Shown: positions 1 through 8,273, counted from the stretch's first letter. The stretch is 38,917 nucleotides of DNA from Clostridiaceae bacterium (GCA_018384365.1 JAHAYX010000036.1:1-38917); one strand, 5' to 3'. Notes: generated by a model not told the origin, from the letters alone. Translations and numbers: made by a program.

Positions 1-34
1 TTGATACGCAGTAGCATACCAAACGGCACATTTT

Positions 35-232
35 TTAAAGACCAAATTTCTTCTTGAAGCGGTCTACGCGTCCGCCGGAATCCACGAGCTTCTGTTTGCC
101 CGTGAAAAACGGATGGCACTTGGAACAAATTTCAACACGAATATCGCTCTTCGTGGAGCCCGTTTCAATAACCTCGCCGCAAGCACAACGTATCGTCGTC
201 TTATTATACTGGGGATGGATACCTTCCTTCAT
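35..232 (-). CDS. rpmE: 50S ribosomal protein L31
   Basis: The 65-residue product is a component of the large ribosomal subunit. It begins [10 protein letters not shown] and carries the zinc-ligand cysteines of the C+ form of L31: CAC near residues 16-18 and CSKC near residues 36-39, followed by HPFFTGKQK. Length is normal for the family. An SD GAGGTG lies 6 nt before the ATG on the minus strand. The gene stands alone, divergent from the dgt-dnaG-sigA cluster. No clear terminator is visible in the 34 bases left downstream. The cysteines mean this is the zinc-containing paralogue and not the C- form made under zinc starvation. Confidence 0.97.
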   Translation of the reverse strand: MKEGIHPQYNKTTIRCACGEVIETGSTKSDIRVEICSKCHPFFTGKQKLVDSGGRVDRFKKKFGL

Positions 233-277
233 CGTTTACACCTCTTTCCACGGGAAACTTGATAACACACTTTGATT

Positions 278-306
278 ATAATAGCACAGAGTATTTCAAA
301 AATCAA
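278..306 (-). promoter_or_regulatory. Promoter for rpmE
   Basis: On the minus strand TTGATT (301-306) and TATTAT (278-283) are separated by 17 nt. A second overlapping hexamer, TATAAT, lies 3 nt further downstream. Hexamers and spacing fit a SigA-type promoter for the L31 gene. Confidence 0.6.
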
Positions 307-439
307 GTGTTTTTTCAAAAAAAGCAACAGTTTTTTTCGGCGTCGAAAAAATGATACATTTTGAACAAATCGTAAAAACAGCAGCGGAGAAAGAAGGATT
401 TTGCAGAAGGGCTGCGTATATATAATATGGGTGATGTTG

Positions 440-1441
440 ATGAATATACGCGAAATCTATGAACAGACTGAGGAACAGCAGCTTTCTCGCTATGCGGTTC
501 CTGCCTCAAAATCGCGCGGCAGACAGGTTTACGAGCCGCAGTGTGAACTCCGCACTGTTTTTCAGCGCGATGTTGGCCGGGTGATTCACTGCGCCAGTTT
601 CCGGCGTCTCAAACATAAGACCCAGGTATTTCTCTCTCCGGACGGCGACCACTACCGCACGCGTCTGACCCACACACTGGAAGTTTCGCAGATTGCGCGC
701 ACCATTGCCCGCGCCCTGCGCCTGAACGAAGATCTCACCGAAGCAATTTCCGTCGGACATGATCTGGGGCATCCGCCTTTTGGCCACGCCGGGGAGCGGA
801 CTCTGAACCGTCTGTCACCTGTGGGCTTTGAGCACAATGTCCAGAGCCTGCGCGTAGTGGACGCCATCGAAAAAGGCGGGGAGGGACTGAATCTTTCCTG
901 GGAAGTGCGGGACGGCATCCTGCACCACACGGGTTCTCCCGCAGCCACCCTGGAAGGGCAAATCGTTCATATTTCCGACCGGATTGCCTACATCAATCAC
1001 GATATTGATGATGCAATTCATGCCGGCGTCCTCTGCGGCGAAGCCATTCCGCGCGAAATCCGCGCCGTTTTAGGGGACAGTTATACCGCGCGCATCAATA
1101 CACTCGTAACCGACATTGTCACCCACAGCGTGGATTCCCCGGAGCTTTTGATGAGTGAAGACGTGGAAAACGCCATGAATGCACTCCGGGATTTTCTCTT
1201 TGCCAACGTATATACCAATCCGGTTGTAAAGGGCGAAGAAACCAAGGCGGACGGAATGATTGCCGCGCTGTATGAGTTCTATCGCTCCCACCCGGATATG
1301 ATGCCCATGCAGTATATTGAAACTGCGTTCCGGGAAAATGTTGACCGCGCCGTATGCGATTATATTGCCGGTATGTCGGATACGTATGCCGTTGCGGTTT
1401 ATCATGACAATTTCATTCCAAAAGGTTGGAATAAACCATAA
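440..1441 (+). CDS. dgt: dGTPase-like HD-domain triphosphohydrolase
   Basis: The 333-residue protein belongs to the deoxyguanosinetriphosphate triphosphohydrolase family, cytosolic HD-domain enzymes that split dNTPs into deoxynucleoside and tripolyphosphate. Visible hallmarks are RRLKHKTQVF, the HTLEVSQIAR helix and the HD pair in VGHDLGHPPFGHAG. A later IVHISDRIAYINHDIDD segment supplies further metal ligands. I start it at the ATG at 440 because GGGTGA lies 5 nt upstream; the frame is open back to a TTG at 401 with poor SD spacing. It is first in a dgt-dnaG-sigA-radC run, as in many clostridia. Substrate preference among dNTPs cannot be read from sequence. Confidence 0.92.
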   Translation: MNIREIYEQTEEQQLSRYAVPASKSRGRQVYEPQCELRTVFQRDVGRVIHCASFRRLKHKTQVFLSPDGDHYRTRLTHTLEVSQIARTIARALRLNEDLTEAISVGHDLGHPPFGHAGERTLNRLSPVGFEHNVQSLRVVDAIEKGGEGLNLSWEVRDGILHHTGSPAATLEGQIVHISDRIAYINHDIDDAIHAGVLCGEAIPREIRAVLGDSYTARINTLVTDIVTHSVDSPELLMSEDVENAMNALRDFLFANVYTNPVVKGEETKADGMIAALYEFYRSHPDMMPMQYIETAFRENVDRAVCDYIAGMSDTYAVAVYHDNFIPKGWNKP

Positions 1442-1521
1442 AACTGTATTTTTTCTCCTCATTTTGGACATAAATAAACGCAGTTGCGTATTATCAGGAA
1501 GAAGAAGGAGGCAGCGGCCAA

Positions 1522-3279
1522 ATGGCATTTTCGGACGCATTTCTGGACGAGCTGGCAGCCCGGTGCGATATCTATGACATCGTGTCCCGCTATGTCACAT
1601 TAAAAAAATCCGGTTCCAACTGGTTTGGTCTCTGTCCGTTTCATACAGAGAAAACCGGCTCGTTTTCTGTCAACACGGAAAAACAGATTTATCACTGCTT
1701 TGGCTGCGGAGCGGGCGGAAGCGTTTATAACTTTATCATGCAGATAGAAAATCTGACGTTTCCGGAATCCGTGGAGTTTTTAGCAAACCTTGCCGGGGTT
1801 GCTTTGCCCGAACAGGACACAAGCTATCATGACAACCGCAAACGCTTGCAGGAGTTAAACCGTGACGCCGCACGTTTCTTCTATAACACGCTGCTCTCAC
1901 CGGAGGGCAGGGCGGGATATGATTACTTAATCCGCCGCGGCCTGCAGCCGGGAACCATCAAACGCTATGGCCTGGGTTTTGCCCCTGATTCGTGGGACAG
2001 TCTGATGAACGCCATGACGGCAAAAGGGTATACCAAAGCGGAGCTGCGTGAGCTTGGGCTTGTCAAGCCCAATAACCATGGCGGATTTTACGATCAGTTC
2101 CGAAACCGCGTCATGTTCCCGATCATTGATATCCGCGGCAATGTCATAGCCTTCGGCGGCCGTGTGATGGACGACAGCAAACCAAAATACCTGAACTCCC
2201 CGGAAACCAAGCTCTTTTCCAAGAGCCGCAACCTTTTTTCCCTGAACTTTGCAAAAAAGAACACCTCACGACGTCTGATACTGGCAGAAGGATATATGGA
2301 CGTCATTGCTCTGAACCAGGCCGGGTTCCGGGAGGCTGTCGCCTCGCTCGGTACGGCCTTAACGCAGGAGCAGGCCAAGCTGATCAAGCGGTTTGCCGAC
2401 GAGGTCATCATTTCCTATGACGCTGACAGCGCCGGTCAGAATGCTGCGGCTCGTGCAGCGGATATTTTGAAGCCCGCCGACTTAAAAGTGCGCATATTAA
2501 AGATTCCGGGCGCAAAGGACCCGGATGAATTTATCCGGGAGCACGGACGCGAAGCCTTTGCCGCGCTTTTAGAGCGCAGCGAAGATCATATGGAATTCAC
2601 GCTTGACCGTATCCGGGCAGGATTTGACCTGGAAACGGACGAAGGCCGGGTCGGTTTCTTAAAGGAGGCGGCAAAAACGCTTGCGCGTCTTTCCAGCCCG
2701 GTCGAGCGGGAGATTTATGCCTCCCGCGCTGCGGAATCCGGGAATGTCAGCAAGGAAGCACTGCTTTCCGAAATCGAACGGAATCGCAAGGCCTATGCAA
2801 AGCGCGCCAGAAGCGAGGAAACGCGGCGTTTGTTGTCGCCGGAAAAACAGGCGCAGCCGGTCAACCGTTCCCTTCATTATGCAGACATGCGTACTGCCCG
2901 GGCAGAAGAGGGCATTATTGCTCTTTTGTCACGTGAACCGTCCTTTGCACAGACTCTGCTCGCATCCGGGGTCGGGCCGGAGGATTTTACGTCGCCGTTT
3001 CTGAAAAAAATCTGCACCTTTATACTGGAGCAGTACCGGACAGGCAACAGTGTTTCATCCGGTGCCCTTTCGCAGTTTCTGGAGCCCGATGAAATGTCCG
3101 AGCTCGGGCGCATCCTTTCCGCGCCGGATACCGGCGATGCAGCGTCAGCAGGGAAGGATTACATCTACATCATCAAAGAAAGCCGTGCAAGGCACGCCGA
3201 CGCAGACGGAGAAGATCCGCTGCTCGCCATGCGTGATTTACATAAAGAAAAAAAATCTTACGGAGGTTCGTTTTCATGA
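1522..3279 (+). CDS. dnaG: DNA primase
   Basis: This 585-residue protein makes RNA primers at the replication fork together with the replicative helicase. The N-terminal CHC2 zinc finger is visible as [11 protein letters not shown] then CFGCGAGG (about residues 39-66). The TOPRIM catalytic core follows, with [11 protein letters not shown] (Glu of motif I) and [11 protein letters not shown] (the DxD motif). The C-terminal third is the less conserved helicase-binding region. An AGGAGG SD precedes the ATG. Its last four bases (ATGA) are shared with the start of sigA, so the two genes are translationally coupled. Length is normal for a Firmicute DnaG. Confidence 0.98.
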   Translation: MAFSDAFLDELAARCDIYDIVSRYVTLKKSGSNWFGLCPFHTEKTGSFSVNTEKQIYHCFGCGAGGSVYNFIMQIENLTFPESVEFLANLAGVALPEQDTSYHDNRKRLQELNRDAARFFYNTLLSPEGRAGYDYLIRRGLQPGTIKRYGLGFAPDSWDSLMNAMTAKGYTKAELRELGLVKPNNHGGFYDQFRNRVMFPIIDIRGNVIAFGGRVMDDSKPKYLNSPETKLFSKSRNLFSLNFAKKNTSRRLILAEGYMDVIALNQAGFREAVASLGTALTQEQAKLIKRFADEVIISYDADSAGQNAAARAADILKPADLKVRILKIPGAKDPDEFIREHGREAFAALLERSEDHMEFTLDRIRAGFDLETDEGRVGFLKEAAKTLARLSSPVEREIYASRAAESGNVSKEALLSEIERNRKAYAKRARSEETRRLLSPEKQAQPVNRSLHYADMRTARAEEGIIALLSREPSFAQTLLASGVGPEDFTSPFLKKICTFILEQYRTGNSVSSGALSQFLEPDEMSELGRILSAPDTGDAASAGKDYIYIIKESRARHADADGEDPLLAMRDLHKEKKSYGGSFS

Positions 3280-4388
3280 CGATCGAAGAAAAAAAGCAGG
3301 GAATACGCGATCTTATCGAGTATGGTAAGAAGAAGGAAAAGCTCAATTACAAGGAATTGATGGATGTTCTGGAAGAGCTGGAGCTGGATTCCGACCAGAT
3401 CGATAAGTTGTATGATACGTTTGAGAACCTGGGCATTGAAGTTTTCACGGACGAGTATACAAACGAGGCGCCGGCCGAGGAAGCACCGAATTTTTATGAA
3501 GACGTGGAGGAAGTTTCGCAGGAAGAGCTGGCAGAAACTGCCGCCATGGCGGACAACTATGCCCTCGATGATCCGGTCAGAATGTATTTGAAGGAAATCG
3601 GCAAGGTCGACCTGCTCGATCCGGATGAAGAGATTGAATTGGCTAAGCGCATGAAGGAAGGGGACGAAGGGGCTCGTATGCGTCTTGCCGACGCAAACCT
3701 CCGTCTGGTCGTCAGCATCGCCAAGCGCTATGTCGGCCGCGGTATGCAGTTCCTGGATCTGATTCAGGAGGGTAATTTCGGCCTTCTGAAAGCCGTTGAA
3801 AAGTTTGACTATACGAAGGGCTATAAATTCTCCACCTATGCAACCTGGTGGATCCGTCAGGCCATCACGCGCGCAATTGCCGACCAGGCCCGCACCATCC
3901 GTATCCCTGTGCATATGGTCGAAACTATCAACAAGGTTATGCGTGTTTCCCGTCAGCTTCTGCAGGAGCTCGGCCACGACCCGCAGCCGGAAGAGATTGC
4001 TGCTGAAATCAATATGCCCGTCGACAAGGTCCGCGAAATCATGAAGATCGCACAGGAGCCTGTATCGCTGGAAACGCCGATCGGTGAGGAAGAGGACAGC
4101 CATCTCGGAGACTTCATCTCGGACGATGATGTTCCGGAGCCCTCCGACGCCGCGTCCTTCACGCTGCTGAAGGAACAGCTCATGGACGTCCTGAAAACGC
4201 TTACGCCGAGAGAAGAAAAGGTCTTAAAGCTCCGTTTCGGTATTGAAGACGGCAGAACCCGTACATTGGAGGAGGTTGGCCGTGAGTTCAATGTCACACG
4301 TGAGCGTATTCGCCAGATCGAGGCAAAGGCTCTGAGAAAACTCCGCCACCCCAGTCGTTCCAAGCGCCTGAAGGATTTCATCAACTGA
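3276..4388 (+). CDS. sigA: Primary RNA polymerase sigma factor SigA/RpoD
   Basis: The 370-residue protein is the housekeeping sigma-70 factor. Regions can be read in order: an acidic region 1.1-like N-terminus, region 1.2 ([11 protein letters not shown]), region 2 with [19 protein letters not shown] and the promoter-melting [13 protein letters not shown], region 3 with RIPVHMVE, and region 4.2 with the helix-turn-helix [20 protein letters not shown]. It overlaps dnaG by ATGA. The consensus -35/-10 promoters in this window match its expected specificity. Length equals that of other Firmicute SigA proteins. Confidence 0.98.
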   Translation: MTIEEKKQGIRDLIEYGKKKEKLNYKELMDVLEELELDSDQIDKLYDTFENLGIEVFTDEYTNEAPAEEAPNFYEDVEEVSQEELAETAAMADNYALDDPVRMYLKEIGKVDLLDPDEEIELAKRMKEGDEGARMRLADANLRLVVSIAKRYVGRGMQFLDLIQEGNFGLLKAVEKFDYTKGYKFSTYATWWIRQAITRAIADQARTIRIPVHMVETINKVMRVSRQLLQELGHDPQPEEIAAEINMPVDKVREIMKIAQEPVSLETPIGEEEDSHLGDFISDDDVPEPSDAASFTLLKEQLMDVLKTLTPREEKVLKLRFGIEDGRTRTLEEVGREFNVTRERIRQIEAKALRKLRHPSRSKRLKDFIN

Positions 4389-4411
4389 CTTCTTGATAAC
4401 GGAGAACATCT

Positions 4412-5113
4412 ATGTCACTCAATGATGGGCACCGGGAACGGCTGCGCCGCCGTTTCCGCAGCGAAGGGCTTGACAATTTTGAGCCGCACGAAGTACTGGA
4501 ACTGCTTTTGTTCTATGTCATTCCCAGAGGCAACGTCAATCACATCGGGCACAGGCTGATCAGCCGTTTTGGCTCGCTTTCCGGCGTTTTTAACGCCAAA
4601 TACGAGGAACTGATGACGGTTGAGGGCGTCGGCGAACAGGCTGCACTGTATCTGAAGATGATACCGTCTGTCTGCCGCAGATTTCTGCTTTCCAGCGTAC
4701 AGGATAAAGGCATCACGCCGCTTTCCAACAGCTCCCTTGCGCACGAATATGCAGCCCCATATTTTATCGGGCGAACTGTCGAAACCCTGTATGTGATCTG
4801 TCTCAATAATGCCGGTATACCCGTGGAATGCAGTTACATATCGGAAGGCACGATCAATGCAACACAGGTTGATATGCGTAAAATTGTGGAGGCCGTCGTC
4901 CGTAACAATGCTGTTGCGGCCATACTCTGCCATAACCATCCCGATGGCGTGGCGCGCCCCTCGCCGGAGGATATTGCCGTGACGAAAAAAGCAGGGGAGG
5001 TTCTGGAGTCCATCGGTGTTGTCCTTTTGGATCATCTGATCCTGGTAGATGGTGACTTTGTTTCTTTTCACGATACCGTTGACGGGGAAGCGCTTCATTC
5101 AGATAACGCATAA
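4412..5113 (+). CDS. radC: RadC-family JAB/MPN-domain protein
   Basis: The 233-residue product has the RadC layout: an N-terminal helix-hairpin-helix-like segment (LISRFGSLSGVFNAKYEELMTV broken by the usual EGVG) and a C-terminal JAB1/MPN metalloprotease-type fold. The metal site is visible as HNHPDG followed by SPEDIAVTKK and the C-terminal DHLILVDG. It starts 23 nt after sigA and ends the cluster. RadC proteins are DNA-repair annotated by history, but a biochemical role is not established. A hairpin with a short U tail follows the stop. Confidence 0.9.
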   Translation: MSLNDGHRERLRRRFRSEGLDNFEPHEVLELLLFYVIPRGNVNHIGHRLISRFGSLSGVFNAKYEELMTVEGVGEQAALYLKMIPSVCRRFLLSSVQDKGITPLSNSSLAHEYAAPYFIGRTVETLYVICLNNAGIPVECSYISEGTINATQVDMRKIVEAVVRNNAVAAILCHNHPDGVARPSPEDIAVTKKAGEVLESIGVVLLDHLILVDGDFVSFHDTVDGEALHSDNA

Positions 5114-5137
5114 CAGTCACCCGGTACCAGTTTTATC

Positions 5138-5174
5138 AAAGCCTGCGGGAAGCGAAAACCCGCAGGCTTTCCTT
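5138..5174 (+). terminator. Probable terminator of the dgt-dnaG-sigA-radC cluster
   Basis: GCCTGCGGG (5141-5149) pairs with CCCGCAGGC (5159-5167), extended by AAA/TTT, and is followed by TTTCCTT. The stem is strong but the U tract is interrupted. Confidence 0.6.
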
Positions 5175-5266
5175 ACCCGATCGCGTGAATGCCGCGTTTC
5201 CGGATTCGCCGGAACCGGTTGGTTTGGGCTCCGACAAAAAAATTCCTCCGGTTTTGAAAATAGGTG

Positions 5267-5295
5267 TTGACAAAACACATTCTTTCCTTTATAAT
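5267..5295 (+). promoter_or_regulatory. Consensus SigA promoter of tRNA-Pro
   Basis: TTGACA (5267-5272) and TATAAT (5290-5295) are separated by exactly 17 nt. The expected start lies about 6 nt before the tRNA. Confidence 0.93.
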
Positions 5296-5307
5296 GAGGA
5301 AGTCGTC

Positions 5308-5384
5308 CGGGGTGTGGCTCAGTTTGGTAGAGCGCTTGGTTCGGGACCAAGAGGCCGGAGGTTCAAGTCCTCTCACTCCGACCA
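5308..5384 (+). tRNA. tRNA-Pro (anticodon CGG)
   Basis: A 77-nt cloverleaf. The acceptor arm CGGGGTG pairs with CACTCCG, the anticodon stem CTTGG/CCAAG encloses a loop with CGG at positions 34-36 and G37, the T-loop is GTTCAAGTC, and CCA is encoded. C1-G72 is typical of tRNA-Pro. It decodes CCG. Confidence 0.96.
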
Positions 5385-5385
5385 C

Positions 5386-5423
5386 GTCGTCGCAAGCTTT
5401 GTATCGCTTGCGACGACTTTTTT
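5386..5423 (+). terminator. Terminator of tRNA-Pro
   Basis: GTCGTCGCAAGC (5386-5397) pairs perfectly with GCTTGCGACGAC (5406-5417), followed by six T. It begins one base after the encoded CCA. Confidence 0.95.
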
Positions 5424-5473
5424 ATGCGTTGCATCAAAAAGTCATCTCTCGCTCACGCCGCTGCTCCTCCTTT

Positions 5474-5508
5474 CCAAATCGAACCCACTTCGTTGGGCTT
5501 CGATTTGG
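5474..5508. repeat. Long inverted repeat downstream of tRNA-Pro
   Basis: CCAAATCGAA (5474-5483) pairs with TTCGATTTGG (5499-5508). An inner CCCA/TGGG step closes around CTTCG with a one-base bulge. No T tract follows. The flanking 5424-5560 holds no gene with an SD. The function is unknown; it may be a dispersed non-coding repeat. Confidence 0.6.
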
Positions 5509-5560
5509 TGAGCTATGACCGAAAAGCTCAGATCCTATAATTACACTTCGACCATAAATG

Positions 5561-5592
5561 TGGAGATTGCTTTTGCAGTCTCCGCATTTTTC
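5561..5592 (+). terminator. Stand-alone terminator-like hairpin
   Basis: GGAGATTGC (5562-5570) pairs with GCAGTCTCC (5575-5583) with one G-T wobble, then GCATTTTTCT. It lies between tRNA-Pro and the first cysteine-rich gene, with no obvious gene to terminate. It may end a read-through transcript. Confidence 0.6.
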
Positions 5593-5660
5593 TTATCATA
5601 CCGGCCATCTTATCCGATCGCACGGTTGGCCGGACAGCAGTGGCAGGCAGATGACTGAGG

Positions 5661-5691
5661 CATATAATAGATTGTGCCGGAAAGCACAATC
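5661..5691 (+). promoter_or_regulatory. Candidate -10 element and overlapping dyad
   Basis: CATATAATA (5661-5669) contains a TATAAT but has no good -35 at 16-18 nt. The CATANNNTA pattern also resembles a late sporulation sigma -10. Directly downstream GATTGTGC (5670-5677) and GCACAATC (5684-5691) form a perfect 8-bp inverted repeat around the expected start, either an operator or a 5' mRNA hairpin. Confidence 0.4.
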
Positions 5692-5717
5692 AAAAATTGA
5701 GAGGATGACCTTTCTAT

Positions 5718-6032
5718 ATGGAAACCCTTCAGACCTCAATATCCCGCCATGAAGACAGCCGCTGCAAAGCCATTGCCGAGCTCATTGAAGCCGTTTCAAA
5801 GCAGCAGGAGGCTTTGGCCCGCATTTTAGAGGCCGAGCATAGGAAAATTGAAAAAGTCACCGAACTGTGTCACACCGATACAGAGGATCTTCTGAGGATT
5901 GATTACAGCGTGGAGCGTGTTTTGGCTGCTGTCACCCGCCTGGAACTTGCTTTGCAACTGAAACTGGATCTGTTCCGTGACTGTCTCTGTCCGGATTCCC
6001 CCTGTGACTGCCACTCTCCCTGTCAGAAATGA
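5718..6032 (+). CDS. Small coiled-coil protein with cysteine-rich tail
   Basis: I do not recognise this 104-residue protein. Residues about 10-50 are charged and helical (EAVSKQQEALARILEAEHRK), and a second helix follows around ERVLAAVTRLELALQLKLDLF. The last 17 residues contain five cysteines spaced C-x-C-x4-C-x-C-x3-C with prolines, a metal-binding or disulfide-type tail. There is no signal peptide or membrane segment. GAGG lies 13 nt upstream of the ATG, a longer gap than usual; a 15-codon frame from an ATG at 5705 overlaps the start. It is followed after a hairpin by a second cysteine-rich gene on the same strand. A spore-coat, metal-handling or redox role would be guesswork. Confidence 0.7.
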   Translation: METLQTSISRHEDSRCKAIAELIEAVSKQQEALARILEAEHRKIEKVTELCHTDTEDLLRIDYSVERVLAAVTRLELALQLKLDLFRDCLCPDSPCDCHSPCQK

Positions 6033-6040
6033 ACCGACTG

Positions 6041-6064
6041 CGGACCGGGATTTCCCCCGGTCCG
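6041..6064 (+). promoter_or_regulatory. Intergenic hairpin between the two cysteine-rich genes
   Basis: CGGACCGGG (6041-6049) pairs perfectly with CCCGGTCCG (6056-6064) over a 6-nt loop. No T run follows, so it is unlikely to be a full terminator. It sits 8 nt after one stop codon and 10 nt before the next SD, a position suited to attenuation or mRNA processing. Confidence 0.65.
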
Positions 6065-6091
6065 TTCTGCAATAAGAAGGAGCAGTATTTC

Positions 6092-6454
6092 ATGAGCAAG
6101 TTCATTTCAGAACATCCGGTTCCTGAAGGCAGGGAGGTTTTGCTTTGGCTTTGCTGTCAGAACTGCCGGCACCAAAAGACCTGTCCTTATGTATATGATC
6201 AAATGGTGCGCTGCGCCGCCTGTCAGGGACTTTTGTTGGCCCAGCAGCTGAACACGGAAGCCGATCGGCTGATGAAGGCAATCTCCTGCGCGGAGTGCGT
6301 CAGTCAGCTTTGGGACTGCAACAGGGCGTTGGAGCACGTACTGACCCGTGCGTTGTGTTCGGAAACGGCCCTGATGGATACCCTCTGCCGGCAGACTGCC
6401 GATATCTGCGAAAGCACGACCTGCTATCCGATCCACAAACCACTGACGGAATAA
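6092..6454 (+). CDS. Cysteine-rich small protein, unknown function
   Basis: This is a 120-residue cytosolic-looking protein with 13 cysteines. They fall at about 21, 22, 25, 31, then CxxC at 41-44 and 66-69, then 76, 89, 99, 106 and 111. The spacing in the second half is close to multiples of seven on predicted helices, so cysteines could line one face of a helical bundle, as in copper-storage-type proteins. I see no direct family match. The ATG at 6092 is chosen because AGAAGGAG lies 9 nt upstream; the frame is open to 6029. It follows the cysteine-tailed 104-residue protein and is closed by a strong terminator, so the pair looks like a unit. Confidence 0.75.
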   Translation: MSKFISEHPVPEGREVLLWLCCQNCRHQKTCPYVYDQMVRCAACQGLLLAQQLNTEADRLMKAISCAECVSQLWDCNRALEHVLTRALCSETALMDTLCRQTADICESTTCYPIHKPLTE

Positions 6455-6481
6455 AGTGATCAAAAATATGGAAGCCGCTGC

Positions 6482-6520
6482 AAAAAGATCCGGTCACAAA
6501 TCTATGGCCGGATCTTTTTT
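6482..6520 (+). terminator. Terminator after the cysteine-rich pair
   Basis: AAAAAGATCCGG (6482-6493) pairs with CCGGATCTTTTT (6508-6519) and continues in T. It is symmetrical enough to act in both directions. Confidence 0.92.
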
Positions 6521-6560
6521 ATGCTTTCCCGCTGCGTTTGCAGTATTTCACCCCGGCAAG

Positions 6561-6589
6561 TTGACATTCCGCAATTTGTGTGGTACAAT
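6561..6589 (+). promoter_or_regulatory. SigA promoter of the acetyltransferase-Nudix-glutaredoxin unit
   Basis: TTGACA (6561-6566), a 17-nt spacer, then TACAAT (6584-6589). It drives the run that starts at 6678. Confidence 0.85.
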
Positions 6590-6677
6590 GCATTCATAAT
6601 TTCATAAAAAAAGAACCGTCGATGCGTAGAGTATGCACAGAAGGGCTTTTTTAGTATTTTTACTGTGAGGTAACCGT

Positions 6678-7221
6678 ATGAAGAAAGCCACTTCTATTTT
6701 TTTATGCGAAGACATTTACCAGAGGACGTCAACAGAATGGCATTGTGGCTGCAAAACCATCATGTCACACGCTTTTTGAATGAAGACCGGCAAATTGTAT
6801 CCGAGCTGCACCAGCTCATAACCGACGTACCGCCGCATATGCTCCGGTATCATTTCAACCGATACGGATACTTTTTCTGGCATGTACCGAGGAACGGGGC
6901 TCCATTGGGTTTGTGAAATTGCAGGAGCGGCAGCCCGGCTGCTATGAAATCATTTTCGTCATTGGGGATGAATCGCTCTGGGGGAACGGCTACGGATATC
7001 AGCTTGTTCGTCTGGCAGAGTTGCAGGCGTTTTTGAAATGGCAGGCTAAGGAATTGACTGCCAAGATTTATCATGGCAATGGGCGTTCTGTCCGGGTCGT
7101 ATGTAATTGCGGCTTCCGGGAGGTACGGCGTCTGGAACATCTGAGTTGTTACAGCATAACCTCCGAAGAATATTTGGAGCTGCTGACACAAAAGTCCTCA
7201 GCATTGAAACGATACTACTGA
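6678..7221 (+). pseudogene. GNAT acetyltransferase interrupted by two frameshifts
   Basis: The start is ATG at 6678 behind SD GAGGTAA (MKKATSIF). The family-like sequence then moves to a second frame from 6704 (RRHLPEDVNRMALWLQNHHV) and to a third before the GNAT core. In the third frame, from about 6883, it reads CTEERGSIGFVKLQERQPG, then WGNGYG of the acetyl-CoA loop and NGRSVRVVCNCGFREV. Each break is repaired by one extra base, and both lie at or beside T tracts: seven T at 6697-6703 and five T at 6872-6876. Restored, it would be an approximately 180-residue single-domain N-acetyltransferase. It is either a fresh pseudogene or a homopolymer assembly error. Nudix and glutaredoxin-like genes follow in the same unit. 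Confidence 0.8.
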
Positions 7222-7237
7222 TTTGAGGGAGGATGCC

Positions 7238-7741
7238 ATGGCTCAGGATATTCTGTTCAAAACAGATAATTATCTGTTCAGCTATCGGGTGGCCGGCATT
7301 CTAATCCGGAATGGCCGGGTATTGCTCCAGAAACCTTCGAATGATCCGGGCTATGCATTCCCCGGCGGGCATGTTTCATTTGACGAAACGAATGCACAGA
7401 CCCTGGAGCGGGAATTCCGCGAGGAAATCGGAGCAGAGATCAAAACCGGCGCGCTGGCATGGGTAGGGGAGTTGTTCTTCCCCTGGAAAGACCGGACTTG
7501 TCATCAGATTTGCCTTTATTATCTGGTATCCTTGTCCGAGGAAAGCAGCATCCCGCTCAGCGGAACGTTTCAGGGCGTGGAAACGCTGGAAGGCCGGAAT
7601 TTCCAAATGAATTACTCCTGGGTCGATCTCAGCTGTACCGCAGAGCTGGAACTGTATCCACCGCAGGCAAAAGACCTTCTTTTACAGGGATTTGACCGTA
7701 CACACCATTTTATTTATCGGGAAACCGGGGAAGTATTATGA
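7238..7741 (+). CDS. Nudix hydrolase
   Basis: The 167-residue protein is a Nudix-fold pyrophosphohydrolase. The full Nudix box is present around residues 48-70: G-H-V-S-F-D-E, seven residues, then REFREEIG, supplying the catalytic Mg-binding glutamates. A GYAFPGG segment precedes it. The substrate is unknown; the C-terminal half (RTHHFIYRE) offers no specific signature that I recognise. ATG at 7238 is preceded by GGGAGG; the frame is open to a TTG at 7223. It overlaps the next gene by ATGA, indicating coupled translation. Confidence 0.93.
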   Translation: MAQDILFKTDNYLFSYRVAGILIRNGRVLLQKPSNDPGYAFPGGHVSFDETNAQTLEREFREEIGAEIKTGALAWVGELFFPWKDRTCHQICLYYLVSLSEESSIPLSGTFQGVETLEGRNFQMNYSWVDLSCTAELELYPPQAKDLLLQGFDRTHHFIYRETGEVL

Positions 7742-7998
7742 AAGAGATCACCTATTTCTATTTAAAAACCTGCCCTTACTGCCGTCAGGCGGACAGGCTT
7801 ATTCAGGAACTGATTGAAAAAGAACCGCAGTTTGCCGCGGTACCTGTCCGAAAGATCGAAGAGCGCGAACATGCCGAAATTGCGGATCAGTACAATTATT
7901 ATTTCGTGCCGTGTTTTTATATCGGTAAAGAGAAGATGATGGAAGGCGTTCCGAGCCTCGAACAGGTGCAAAAGACTTTTCAGGCAGCACTGGAATAA
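7738..7998 (+). CDS. Glutaredoxin/thioredoxin-like protein
   Basis: This 86-residue protein has the size and layout of a glutaredoxin: a beta strand (ITYFYLKT), the redox motif CPYC at residues 12-15, and a cis-proline segment (YFVPCFYIG) about 45 residues later. A third cysteine follows the cis-proline. It would reduce disulfides or mixed thiols in the cytosol; the partner is unknown. Its ATG overlaps the Nudix stop, and GGGGAAG in the Nudix 3' end provides the SD. Confidence 0.85.
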   Translation: MKEITYFYLKTCPYCRQADRLIQELIEKEPQFAAVPVRKIEEREHAEIADQYNYYFVPCFYIGKEKMMEGVPSLEQVQKTFQAALE

Positions 7999-8044
7999 AT
8001 TCCAGATGCGCCGCAATTTTTTTGATTTTCTTAGAAAAAAACTC

Positions 8045-8073
8045 TTGACAAAACTGTCAATCCTGTGTATACT
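8045..8073 (+). promoter_or_regulatory. SigA promoter of the five-tRNA array
   Basis: TTGACA (8045-8050), 17 nt, TATACT (8068-8073). The start would fall about 30 nt before tRNA-Val. Confidence 0.92.
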
Positions 8074-8109
8074 ATAAAAGCTGACTCCGAACGGAGCCGC
8101 TCAGAAAAA

Positions 8110-8185
8110 GGGAGCATAGCTCAGCTGGGAGAGCACTTGCCTTACAAGCAAGGGGTCACAGGTTCGAGCCCTGTTGTTCCCACCA
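8110..8185 (+). tRNA. tRNA-Val (anticodon TAC)
   Basis: The acceptor GGGAGCA pairs with TGTTCCC, the anticodon stem CTTGC/GCAAG encloses TAC, the T-loop GTTCGAGC is normal and CCA is encoded. 76 nt. Confidence 0.97.
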
Positions 8186-8192
8186 TGAATTT

Positions 8193-8269
8193 GGCCGAGT
8201 AGTTCAGTTGGTTAAAACGCTAGCCTGTCACGCTAGAGGTCGAGGGTTCGAGCCCCTTCTCGGTCGCCA
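8193..8269 (+). tRNA. tRNA-Asp (anticodon GTC)
   Basis: The acceptor GGCCGAG pairs with CTCGGTC, the anticodon stem CTAGC/GCTAG encloses GTC, G73 is the usual Asp discriminator, and CCA is encoded. It begins 7 nt after tRNA-Val. Confidence 0.97.
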
Positions 8270-8273
8270 ATAT

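Noticed and set aside
401-426. TTG start at 401 and a TATAAT at 421-426 before the dgt-like gene
   Set aside because: The TTG has SD spacing too short, and the TATAAT has no -35 at 16-18 nt and would give a leaderless message; ATG 440 with GGGTGA fits better.
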